This document shows, in pieces, positions 37,100 through 44,438 of a stretch of DNA of 64,000 nt. Position 1 is the stretch's first letter. Every line of letters starts with the position of its first letter. This DNA comes from Methylicorpusculum oleiharenae. Its GTDB lineage: Bacteria; Pseudomonadota; Gammaproteobacteria; Methylococcales; Methylomonadaceae. A program made the position numbers and the translations under genes. Under the pieces are notes generated by a model that was given only the letters and a program-made list of their open reading frames with translations, was not told the DNA's origin and did not search any database. The stretch is taken from positions 2,386,492 through 2,450,491 of the forward strand of contig NZ_WUTY02000001.1 of NCBI RefSeq assembly GCF_009828925.2, read 5' to 3'.

Positions 37100-39952
37100 A
37101 TGTCCATGAATAAAGAACAAGACTTTGGAACACCCGCCAGGATTGCAGCTACGCTGGTTAATCTGGAAATCGACGGATTTCAGGTAACAGCGCCTGCCGG
37201 AACGTCAGTGATGCGGGCGGCAGCAAGCATCGGGATCGATGTTCCGAAATTATGTGCCACTGACAGCGTCGAGCCTTTTGGTTCCTGCCGCTTGTGTGTC
37301 GTCCAGATTGAAGGCGCGCGAGGTATGCCCGCTTCCTGTACTACCCCGGTTGCCGAAGGCATGAAAGTGGTCACGCAGAATAAAAAGCTGGCCGATGTTC
37401 GCCGCGGGATCATGGAGTTATATATTTCCGACCATCCCCTGGATTGCCTGACCTGTTCGGCAAACGGCGATTGCGAATTACAGGATATGGCTGGTGCGGT
37501 GGGTTTACGTGAGGTCCGCTATAACCCGCAAGGTCAGAATCATTTGAATGCAGTCAAGGACGAGAGCAATCCTTATTTCAGCTTCGATCCCAGCAAATGT
37601 ATCGTCTGTTCCCGTTGTGTCAGAGCCTGCGAGGAAACCCAGGGTACCTTTGCGCTGACCATAGACGGACGCGGATTTGATTCCAAAGTCTCGCCCGGCC
37701 AAAACGAAGCCTTTATGGATTCGGAATGTGTCTCATGTGGTGCTTGCGTCCAAGCCTGTCCAACGGCGACATTGATGGAAAAATCAGTCATCGAGCACGG
37801 CCAGCCTGAACACGCGGTTGTTACGACCTGCGCTTATTGCGGCGTCGGCTGTTCATTCCGGGCCGAAATGAAAGGCGATCAGGTTATCCGTATGGTGCCG
37901 CATAAAGACGGCAAAGCCAATCATGGTCATTCCTGTGTCAAGGGCCGGTTTGCGTTCGGTTATGCCACGCATAAAGATCGCATTACCCAACCGATGATTC
38001 GTAAAAGTATCAAAGATCCCTGGCAGGAAGTCAGTTGGGAAGAGGCTATCAGTTATGCCGCCTCCGAGTTGAAGCGTATCCAGGCAAGTTACGGTATTGG
38101 CGCAATAGGCGGCATCACGTCATCGCGCTGCACCAATGAAGAAACGTATCTGGTGCAAAAACTGGTTCGCGCCGGTTTCGGTAATAACAATGTCGACACA
38201 TGCGCACGCGTCTGCCATTCGCCTACCGGTTACGGGCTCAAACAAACCTTTGGTGAATCGTCCGGAACGCAGAACTTTGATTCGGTGATGAAGGCCGATG
38301 TCATCATGGTTATCGGTGCTAACCCGACGGACGGTCATCCGGTCTTTGGCTCATTAATGAAAAAACGTCTGCGGCAGGGTGCAAAACTGGTGGTTATTGA
38401 TCCTCGCGGTATCGATCTGGTCAAAACGCCGCATGTCAAAGCCGATTATCATTTGAAACTGCGGCCTGGAACCAACGTTGCCCTGATCAATGCCATTGCA
38501 CATGTTGTCGTCACTGATAATCTGGTCGATCATGAATTTGTGCAAGAACGGTGCGAGACGGCGGCATTCGAAAAATGGAGAACGTTTATCGCCGATCCGC
38601 GTCATGCGCCTGAAGCGACAGAAGCAGTGACCGGTGTTCCGGCTTCGGATGTGCGGGCAGCAGCCAGGCTCTATGCTACCGGCGCCAACAGTGCCATTTA
38701 TTATGGTTTGGGGGTTACCGAGCACAGTCAAGGTTCAACGACAGTTATCGGCATTGCCAATCTGGCGATGGCAACAGGTAATCTGGGCCGGGAAGGGGTG
38801 GGCGTCAATCCGTTACGCGGTCAAAACAACGTTCAGGGTTCCTGCGACATGGGCTCGTTTCCGCATGAGTTTCCCGGATACCGCCATGTGTCCGATACCG
38901 AAACGCGCACGCTGTTTGAAAATGACTGGAATGTCATACTTGAGTCCGAACCCGGGTTGCGTATACCCAATATGTTCGACGCCGCCAGTGACGGCACTTT
39001 TAAAGGGCTTTATGTCGAAGGCGAAGACATTGCGCAATCGGACCCCGATATTCAACATGTCCACCATGCATTAAGGGAAATGGAATGCGTGATCGTGCAG
39101 GATCTGTTTTTGAATGAAACGGCCAAGTTTGCGCATGTGTTTTTGCCTGGTTCCTCTTTCCTGGAAAAAAACGGCACTTTCACCAATGCCGAACGCCGTA
39201 TTTCACCCGTGCGTAAAGTCATGAAACCTTTGGGTGGCTACGAAGACTGGGAAATTACGCAACTGCTGTCCAATGCGATTGGCTACCCGATGAACTACTC
39301 CCATCCTTCTGAAATCATGGATGAAATTGCCCGATTAACCCCTTCTTTTGCGTCCGTCAGCTATGAAAAAATAGACAGTTTGGGCAGTGTTCAATGGCCT
39401 TGTAACGATGAAACGCCTGACGGTACGCCAACCATGCATGAGCAAAACTTTATGCGCCCAGGCGGCAAAGGCTTGTTTATGCTGACGGAGTATGTCGCGA
39501 CACAGGAACGCACAACCCGCATGTTCCCGCTGATTCTGACCACCGGCCGGATTCTGTCGCAATACAATGTCGGCGCGCAAACCCGCCGTACCGAAAATGT
39601 CGCCTGGCATTCCGAAGACCGCCTGGAAATTCATCCTCATGATGCCGAAGACAGAGGCATTGTTGATAACGATTGGGTGGGCATTAAAAGCCGTTCCGGT
39701 GAGACCGTGTTACGTGCTTTGATCAGTGAACGGGTTCAGCCGGGCGTAGTTTATACCACGTTCCACTTTCCTGAATCGGGTGCGAATGTGATTACCACCG
39801 ATAACTCTGATTGGGCGACCAACTGTCCTGAATATAAAGTTACGGCTGTGCAGGTTGCTAAAGTTAGCCAGTCATCAGAATGGCAGCAAAAATACGAGGC
39901 CTTTTCTCAGCAGCAACTGGAATTGCTGGAACAAGGCAGTCACCATGCTTAA
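37100..39952 (+). CDS. fdsA: NAD-dependent formate dehydrogenase catalytic subunit FdsA
   Basis: The molybdenum bis-MGD catalytic subunit, 950 residues. N-terminal [2Fe-2S] (GSCRLCVVQIEG), histidine-ligated cluster (HPLDCLTCSANGDC), two ferredoxin-type clusters (CIVCSRCVRAC and CVSCGACVQAC), then the [4Fe-4S] of the molybdopterin domain (CAYCGVGC...HSCVKG). The metal ligand is Cys372 followed by His373 (ARVCHSPTGYG), so it is the cysteine and not the selenocysteine form. C-terminal molydop-binding domain ends with TDNSDWATNCPEYKVTAVQV. Serves formate oxidation, the last energy-yielding step of C1 oxidation in methylotrophs. Confidence 0.97.
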   Translation: MSMNKEQDFGTPARIAATLVNLEIDGFQVTAPAGTSVMRAAASIGIDVPKLCATDSVEPFGSCRLCVVQIEGARGMPASCTTPVAEGMKVVTQNKKLADVRRGIMELYISDHPLDCLTCSANGDCELQDMAGAVGLREVRYNPQGQNHLNAVKDESNPYFSFDPSKCIVCSRCVRACEETQGTFALTIDGRGFDSKVSPGQNEAFMDSECVSCGACVQACPTATLMEKSVIEHGQPEHAVVTTCAYCGVGCSFRAEMKGDQVIRMVPHKDGKANHGHSCVKGRFAFGYATHKDRITQPMIRKSIKDPWQEVSWEEAISYAASELKRIQASYGIGAIGGITSSRCTNEETYLVQKLVRAGFGNNNVDTCARVCHSPTGYGLKQTFGESSGTQNFDSVMKADVIMVIGANPTDGHPVFGSLMKKRLRQGAKLVVIDPRGIDLVKTPHVKADYHLKLRPGTNVALINAIAHVVVTDNLVDHEFVQERCETAAFEKWRTFIADPRHAPEATEAVTGVPASDVRAAARLYATGANSAIYYGLGVTEHSQGSTTVIGIANLAMATGNLGREGVGVNPLRGQNNVQGSCDMGSFPHEFPGYRHVSDTETRTLFENDWNVILESEPGLRIPNMFDAASDGTFKGLYVEGEDIAQSDPDIQHVHHALREMECVIVQDLFLNETAKFAHVFLPGSSFLEKNGTFTNAERRISPVRKVMKPLGGYEDWEITQLLSNAIGYPMNYSHPSEIMDEIARLTPSFASVSYEKIDSLGSVQWPCNDETPDGTPTMHEQNFMRPGGKGLFMLTEYVATQERTTRMFPLILTTGRILSQYNVGAQTRRTENVAWHSEDRLEIHPHDAEDRGIVDNDWVGIKSRSGETVLRALISERVQPGVVYTTFHFPESGANVITTDNSDWATNCPEYKVTAVQVAKVSQSSEWQQKYEAFSQQQLELLEQGSHHA

Positions 39953-40820
39953 CGGCTCAGCGGTTATGCCGGCGTCACTGGAACTGGGCTGGCCCAGTTA
40001 CCAGCAAAGCCGCGTCGAGCGCTGGACCGGGGGCAAGCAGATTGTGCAGCAGGATTATATTGCCGAGGAAGTCCCCGTTTCTCTGGTATATAACGGTCAG
40101 CCGCACGTGGTGATGCTTGCGACACCGACGAACCTTGAAGATTTTGCCTTGGGTTTCAGTATCACCGAAGGTATTATCAAGGACCGTTCCGAATTGCTCG
40201 GCTCGCGCGTCGTGACGCGTTCCAACGGCATTGAAGTCAGGTTGAAAATTCCGGAGCAGCGCTTCCAATATATATCAGATAAGGGCAGAAATTTGACAGG
40301 TCGCACCGGTTGCGGCTTATGCGGTGCCAGTACGCTGCAGCAAGCCATCCGCAGTCCTGAGCCCGTCCAAGGCGAGTTGACGGTAACCGCAGCCGAGCTT
40401 TTGAATGCATTGGATAAAATCAAGCTGCATCAGCGGCTTAATCAATTGACCGGAGCAGTCCATGCCGCAGCCTGGGTTGTCCCCGGTTCCGGCATACAAA
40501 ATATCCGCGAGGACGTGGGCCGGCATAATGCGCTGGATAAATTGATAGGAGCACTATTATCAAATGCAGAGAATCTAGCCGGTGGTTTTGTCATTGTTAC
40601 CAGCCGGGCCAGCTATGAAATGGTTCAAAAAACGGCCAGTGTGGGCATCGTCATGCTGGCGGCCATTTCTGCACCTACCGGCTTGGCAATACGTTTGGCG
40701 GAAGAAACCGGACTGACGCTGGTCGGCTTTGCCCGCGATGATCAGCATGTGGTTTATGCTCACTCCCACCGCTTGACACATCCCCCTTATCCTTCCTTGA
40801 TCAGGAACGAATTACCATGA
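39945..40820 (+). CDS. fdhD: Formate dehydrogenase accessory sulfurtransferase FdhD
   Basis: Transfers sulfur from a cysteine desulfurase to the molybdenum cofactor of formate dehydrogenase. 291 residues when started at ATG 39945, which overlaps the fdsA end by eight bases; ATG 39966 is possible. The functional CxxC is Cys123-x-x-Cys126 (TGCGLCGAST), and the DNALDKLIGA-like region appears as REDVGRHNALDKLIG. A frame extending to 39855 is not credible because it would lie inside fdsA. The stop overlaps the fdsD start. Confidence 0.95.
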   Translation: MLNGSAVMPASLELGWPSYQQSRVERWTGGKQIVQQDYIAEEVPVSLVYNGQPHVVMLATPTNLEDFALGFSITEGIIKDRSELLGSRVVTRSNGIEVRLKIPEQRFQYISDKGRNLTGRTGCGLCGASTLQQAIRSPEPVQGELTVTAAELLNALDKIKLHQRLNQLTGAVHAAAWVVPGSGIQNIREDVGRHNALDKLIGALLSNAENLAGGFVIVTSRASYEMVQKTASVGIVMLAAISAPTGLAIRLAEETGLTLVGFARDDQHVVYAHSHRLTHPPYPSLIRNELP

Positions 40821-41035
40821 ATATAGAAAGACTCATCAAAATGGCCAATGACATAGGCGATTTTTTTAACGCAGAAAGCGATAAAGAGGCGGCATCTATC
40901 GGCATCAGAAATCATATTTTAAGATCCTGGGATCCGAGAATGCGCCGCGAGATCATTGACTATTGCGAAAAAGACGGCTCAGCTCTCCATGGTATTGTTA
41001 AAATCGCCATTGATGATCTGGCCCGTTTCAGCTGA
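40817..41035 (+). CDS. fdsD: Formate dehydrogenase delta subunit FdsD
   Basis: Small (72-residue) delta subunit found at the end of fds operons; it is needed for activity or cofactor assembly. Typical features are IERLIKMANDIGDFF at the start and SWDPRMRREIIDY. ATGA overlap with fdhD shows translational coupling. Last gene of the operon; repeats and a hairpin follow. Confidence 0.93.
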   Translation: MNIERLIKMANDIGDFFNAESDKEAASIGIRNHILRSWDPRMRREIIDYCEKDGSALHGIVKIAIDDLARFS

Positions 41036-41047
41036 GCCAGCTCGCAG

Positions 41048-41074
41048 GATGCGGTGAACAACCTGAGCCGCATC
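41048..41074. repeat. REP-like palindrome, left half of a pair
   Basis: GATGCGG (41048-41054) pairs with CCGCATC (41068-41074). Starts 12 bp after the fdsD stop. Its partner at 41314-41338 is separated from it by the family B element, as if the element had landed between two REP units. Confidence 0.75.
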
Positions 41075-41111
41075 GTTTACGTCATTCGCTTACAGGCCAC
41101 CGTCGATACGT

Positions 41112-41273
41112 TTATACCTTTCGCACTTCAAATTTCGGCAGTGCCTAAGGAGGCAGCGGGTTGTTCGGCAAAGGCTTTGCCAGCATGGATGCTGGCATTC
41201 AGCCTACAGGGATGGTTTTACGGCGTCCTTAGACGGGCACCCCGGTGCCGAATTTCGATCTACTTGGGTATAT
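41112..41273. mobile_element. TA-flanked miniature inverted-repeat element, family B, copy 2
   Basis: 162-bp relative of 33573-33708, same orientation, ends TATACC / GGTATA, terminal repeats through AATTTCGGCA. It carries about 26 extra bases that form two small hairpins (GGCAAAGGCTTTGCC and GCCAGCATGGATGCTGGC). Flanked on both sides by REP-like palindromes. Confidence 0.87.
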
Positions 41274-41313
41274 TTGTTACCCGACTTATTAGGATACACA
41301 TCCCGTCGCAATT

Positions 41314-41338
41314 GATGCGGTTCGTGCCTCACCGCATC
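41314..41338. repeat. REP-like palindrome, right half of a pair
   Basis: GATGCGG (41314-41320) with CCGCATC (41332-41338) enclosing TTCGTGCCTCA. Nearly identical to 58204-58228 and, inverted and degenerate, to 47677-47704. Confidence 0.8.
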
Positions 41339-41356
41339 CTGCCGGGCTGAGCTTTT

Positions 41357-41375
41357 AGCAGGGCTCCTCCCTGCT
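41357..41375 (+). terminator. Hairpin possibly ending the fds operon
   Basis: AGCAGGG-CTCCT-CCCTGCT stem-loop followed by only three T, so a weak intrinsic terminator. The remaining 200 bp before the next gene contain no other feature that I can support. Confidence 0.45.
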
Positions 41376-41574
41376 TTCGTAAAGGATACAAACCGTCCAT
41401 CTGCATTCCAACTCAATTCAAACTCAATTTTGAGACGTCCTTATTTTCAAAGTATAAAATTCGTCCCGAAATCACCCTCTTTTTTTGAAAATGCAGGGTA
41501 TGCCTGTCTCGGAAAAGTTATGCTTAATCAAAGCCTAAATTTGCAAGCTGTTAATTTAATTTGTAGGGGGTTTT

Positions 41575-42009
41575 ATGTTGTCAACCTGGGTAGTCGTCGC
41601 AGATAGTTCCAGAGCGCGTTTTTTCTCATTGGTCAGCCGGACTGAGTCAATGCAAGAATTAGACGGAATGGTTCATGTTGAAAGCAGAATGCGTGAACTG
41701 GATGAAGTATCTGATAGACAAGGCGGCATCGCTGGAGGTCATGGTGAAGGTGATCATACTTTTGAAGCGCCCACCGATTTTAAGCACCATGAAGCGCAAC
41801 TGTTTGCAAAACAAATAGGCGTTAAACTTGAACGGGGCCGTGTCAACAACGAGTATGCAAAACTGATTTTAATAGCGCCACCTGCCTTTTTAGGTGTGTT
41901 GCGCGAGTCTCTCAATAGTCATGTTTCAGATTTGGTTATCAAGTCGATGCATAAAAATCTGGTTGTTGAGGATGAATCGGTTATTCGCGAACACATTCAT
42001 AACGATTAG
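41575..42009 (+). CDS. Host-attachment-protein-family (baeRF/eRF1-like) protein
   Basis: A 144-residue member of the family first named from an Agrobacterium host-attachment protein and structurally related to release-factor eRF1 middle/C domains (bacterial RF-like). Pattern: WVVVADSSRARFFSL at the start, HEAQLFAKQIGVKLERGR in the middle, and YAKLILIAPPAFLGVLRESL. Cytoplasmic, no signal peptide. The TAGGGGG ribosome site is strong. The name is historical; molecular role is unknown, with ribosome-related or stress functions suggested for relatives. Confidence 0.85.
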   Translation: MLSTWVVVADSSRARFFSLVSRTESMQELDGMVHVESRMRELDEVSDRQGGIAGGHGEGDHTFEAPTDFKHHEAQLFAKQIGVKLERGRVNNEYAKLILIAPPAFLGVLRESLNSHVSDLVIKSMHKNLVVEDESVIREHIHND

Positions 42010-42039
42010 CTTTGCTTGTCTGCTTAAATGATCCACGAG

Positions 42040-42060
42040 GTCAGCGCCGAAAGCGCTGAC
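42040..42060. terminator. Strong hairpin between two convergent genes
   Basis: GTCAGCGC-CGAAA-GCGCTGAC, eight base pairs, without a T tract. It lies 31 bp after the attachment-family gene and may act as a 3' RNA stabiliser or factor-dependent end. Confidence 0.5.
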
Positions 42061-42238
42061 TTCAAGGGCTCGGTTATTTAAGAAATGCAGCAAATTTAGA
42101 TACAGTATGGCGTTGCGTAGGAACTCAATTTCACAAGATAACTTGCAAAATTGATCAAGGTACTTAATCAGTCGAAATGTTTGCCTTTTGAATGAAAGTT
42201 TAAAGCCCGTTCAGAACTTGCCTGACAATCCGTATTAA

Positions 42239-42967
42239 TCAGCCTTTGACGCGCAAAGTTGACCGGCCGCCGTCAACACTGATGATCTGCCCGGTTATCC
42301 AGCTTGCTTGGGGTGACAGCAGAAAGGCGCTGAGAGACGCAATATCCTTCGGTTCTCCGAGTCTTTGCAAGGCATGCAGTCCGGCAATGTCGGCGGCTAA
42401 TTTTTCATTGGCAAGAATGCCATCAGCCAGAGGTGTTCGGGTGAGTGACGGCGCTATCGCATTAACGCGTATTTTAGGGGCAAGCTCGGCCGCAAGCGAC
42501 AATGTCAGACCCGACACTGCGCCTTTTGCCATACCGACTGAGGCATGAAAAGCAAAACCCTGCAAGGCGGCCACGCTGGAATAAAAAAGTACTGATGCAC
42601 CTTCAACGCTTTTCTTGAGCATCGGCAAAGCCGCCTGCACGGCAAATGCCGCGCCCAGTGCATTGACCCTGAAGTCATTCAGAAAATCGGCTTCGGTTAG
42701 CCGTTGAAGTCCCCGCAGATTGATGGAGCCTACGGCATAGACTAATCCTTCCAAAACCTCTCCCGCATCGCTTGAGGCGCGGGCAAACAGATCGGTCTCA
42801 TTGATATCCCCTACGGTGTAACCGGCGCCCAGTTCGGTTGCAAGCGCTGTAAGTTTGGCTTCATTTCGTCCAACCAAGTGAAGCGTATCGCCACGCTCAG
42901 CTAGAATTCGTGCAGTTGCCGAGCCGATTGCGCCATAACCGCCATAGATAAGAAATTTGCCAGCCAT
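42239..42967 (-). CDS. SDR-family protein lacking the catalytic tyrosine
   Basis: A 242-residue Rossmann-fold short-chain dehydrogenase/reductase-type protein. The nucleotide site is clear (YGGYGAIGSATARILAERG; VGRNEAKL), as are the structural NALGAA and SSVAALQG segments. In the catalytic region HASVGMAKGAVSGL the lysine is present but the position four residues before it, normally Tyr, is Val, so classical SDR chemistry is doubtful. End motif WITGQIISVDGG is typical. AAGGAGT precedes the ATG. Substrate unknown. Downstream of, and same strand as, the nirBD-phzF operon but 200 bp away. Confidence 0.85.
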   Translation of the reverse strand: MAGKFLIYGGYGAIGSATARILAERGDTLHLVGRNEAKLTALATELGAGYTVGDINETDLFARASSDAGEVLEGLVYAVGSINLRGLQRLTEADFLNDFRVNALGAAFAVQAALPMLKKSVEGASVLFYSSVAALQGFAFHASVGMAKGAVSGLTLSLAAELAPKIRVNAIAPSLTRTPLADGILANEKLAADIAGLHALQRLGEPKDIASLSAFLLSPQASWITGQIISVDGGRSTLRVKG

Positions 42968-43168
42968 AGAAAGAACTCCTTGTTTATATGAATTGTATAC
43001 TCAGGTGCTACACCTACGTATAGCCATAAACAATGTACCCAAGAAATGCTCAAGCTCAAGAGATTTACGAAAAAATCACTTTATAAGGAAGAAGATATTG
43101 GATTTATAGGCGATTCGCAGAGACGCAAGATTTTGCGTCTCTCCCGGAATTTACGCCCCACCCTGTCT

Positions 43169-44101
43169 TCATCCCCGGGTATTCATGGCGCCCAGATCAA
43201 TCGTCCCCTCGGCAAACAGCACGGCTTCGCCGCCGACCCGGACGGTCAGGAACTCGGCGCCTTTATGATCCATTTCCAGATTGATGACGCTACGCCGGGA
43301 GCCGGCATCACCGCGGTCCACCGCGAAGGTCTGAGTGCCTTTGCGGGTATGCTCGAACGAACACAGGTAGGCGCAGAACGCCGGTAAGGCGCTGCCCACC
43401 GGTGGGTCTTCGGTCAGGCCGATGCGCGGGCCGACTAAGCGCAGGTTGAAGTCGGCGTCGGCATAAGGTGATTTCGGCGCAAACACTAAGATCTCCTGGG
43501 CGGCGGTCTGCGGCGCGGTGGATTGGCTCCAGGCGCTGTAATCGAAGCGGGCTTTGCGCACCGTTTCATACTGCCAGACCGGCACGATCAGGTAGGGATA
43601 GCCGCAGGAGACCAGCCGGGGCGAATATTTCTTGTGATCAAGTTCGGCTTGGTCCAGGCCTAAAAAGCCGGCCAGTTCTTCGTCGCTGGGCGCAAAGCGG
43701 TCGACGATCGCGCTGACTTTGCGGGTAAATTGCACAAAATAGGGGATGCCGTCCCGGCTGGAGATGTTGGCTTCCACGTTGCCGGCATTTTGTTCGAAGC
43801 TCAGCGAGGTGACCGGGGCGGAGACGTCAATGTCGCCGCAGCAGGCCAGCACATAGGCGGCGGCTATGATCGGATGGCCGCCGAAATTGACTTCGGCTAA
43901 CGGGGAAAAAATCCGCATGCGCCGGGTCTGGGCAGACTTCAGTTGATGAAAAATGAAGACGGTTTCGGACAGGTTCAGTTCTTTGGCAATCAGGGCCATG
44001 GTGTCGGCATTCAGGCCGTCCGCATTGGGAAACACGGCGATCTGTGCGCCATTGAACAGGCGCCGGGTAAACACGTCGGCAATGTAGTAATGGTATTTCA
44101 T
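43169..44101 (-). CDS. PhzF-family isomerase/epimerase-like protein
   Basis: A 310-residue member of the PhzF (phenazine biosynthesis-like, diaminopimelate-epimerase fold) family. Typical N-terminus: YIADVFTRRLFNGAQIAVF, then LNLSETVFI with the catalytic Glu and NFGGHPIIAAAYVL; the second half repeats the fold (GPRIGLTEDPPVGSALPAF). Start overlaps the nirD stop (ATGA), so it is made together with the nitrite reductase, an unusual partnership. Reaction unknown. It shares the raised GC of nirBD, which suggests that the three genes moved together. Confidence 0.88.
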   Translation of the reverse strand: MKYHYYIADVFTRRLFNGAQIAVFPNADGLNADTMALIAKELNLSETVFIFHQLKSAQTRRMRIFSPLAEVNFGGHPIIAAAYVLACCGDIDVSAPVTSLSFEQNAGNVEANISSRDGIPYFVQFTRKVSAIVDRFAPSDEELAGFLGLDQAELDHKKYSPRLVSCGYPYLIVPVWQYETVRKARFDYSAWSQSTAPQTAAQEILVFAPKSPYADADFNLRLVGPRIGLTEDPPVGSALPAFCAYLCSFEHTRKGTQTFAVDRGDAGSRRSVINLEMDHKGAEFLTVRVGGEAVLFAEGTIDLGAMNTRG

Positions 44102-44436
44102 CGCGCCTCCTGAACGCAGACTGCGACCCGGTGGTTGACGATCCGGGTGGGGTAGGTGGCGACTTTGACGGTTTCATCTTCAAAACACACGCCGGTGACC
44201 AAATTGAAATGCTGCTTGTACATCGGCGAGGCGACCATCGGCTGGCCGCCGATATCGCCGATCATGCCGCGGGACAAGACATTGGCCTGGCCAAAGGGGT
44301 CGAAATTATCGAGCGCGTACAGGGCCTGTTCTTTGGGCATATAGAACAAGGCAATCTGATGCGCGTTGACTTTTACGCAGATGCCGGAATCCGGTTGCAG
44401 ATCATCGACACTGCAGACATCTTGCCATTCGCTCAT
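44098..44436 (-). CDS. nirD: Assimilatory nitrite reductase small subunit NirD
   Basis: Rieske-like small subunit (112 residues) of NADH-dependent nitrite reductase. Matches the NirD pattern (WQDVCSVDDLQPDSGICVKV, DPFGQANVLSRGMIGDIGGQPMVASPMYKQHFNL). As in other NirD proteins the usual Rieske Cys/His ligands are mostly absent, though a GVCFEDE segment remains. Two bases after the nirB stop and overlapping the phzF-like start. Confidence 0.95.
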   Translation of the reverse strand: MSEWQDVCSVDDLQPDSGICVKVNAHQIALFYMPKEQALYALDNFDPFGQANVLSRGMIGDIGGQPMVASPMYKQHFNLVTGVCFEDETVKVATYPTRIVNHRVAVCVQEAR

Positions 44437-44438
44437 GG

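Noticed and set aside
39855-39944. Upstream start for fdhD inside fdsA
   Set aside because: Overlaps the FdsA coding end in another frame; the FdhD pattern starts after 39945.
43046-43387. 113-codon plus-strand frame before and across the phzF-like gene end
   Set aside because: Most of it is antisense to the phzF-like gene; no plausible start signal.
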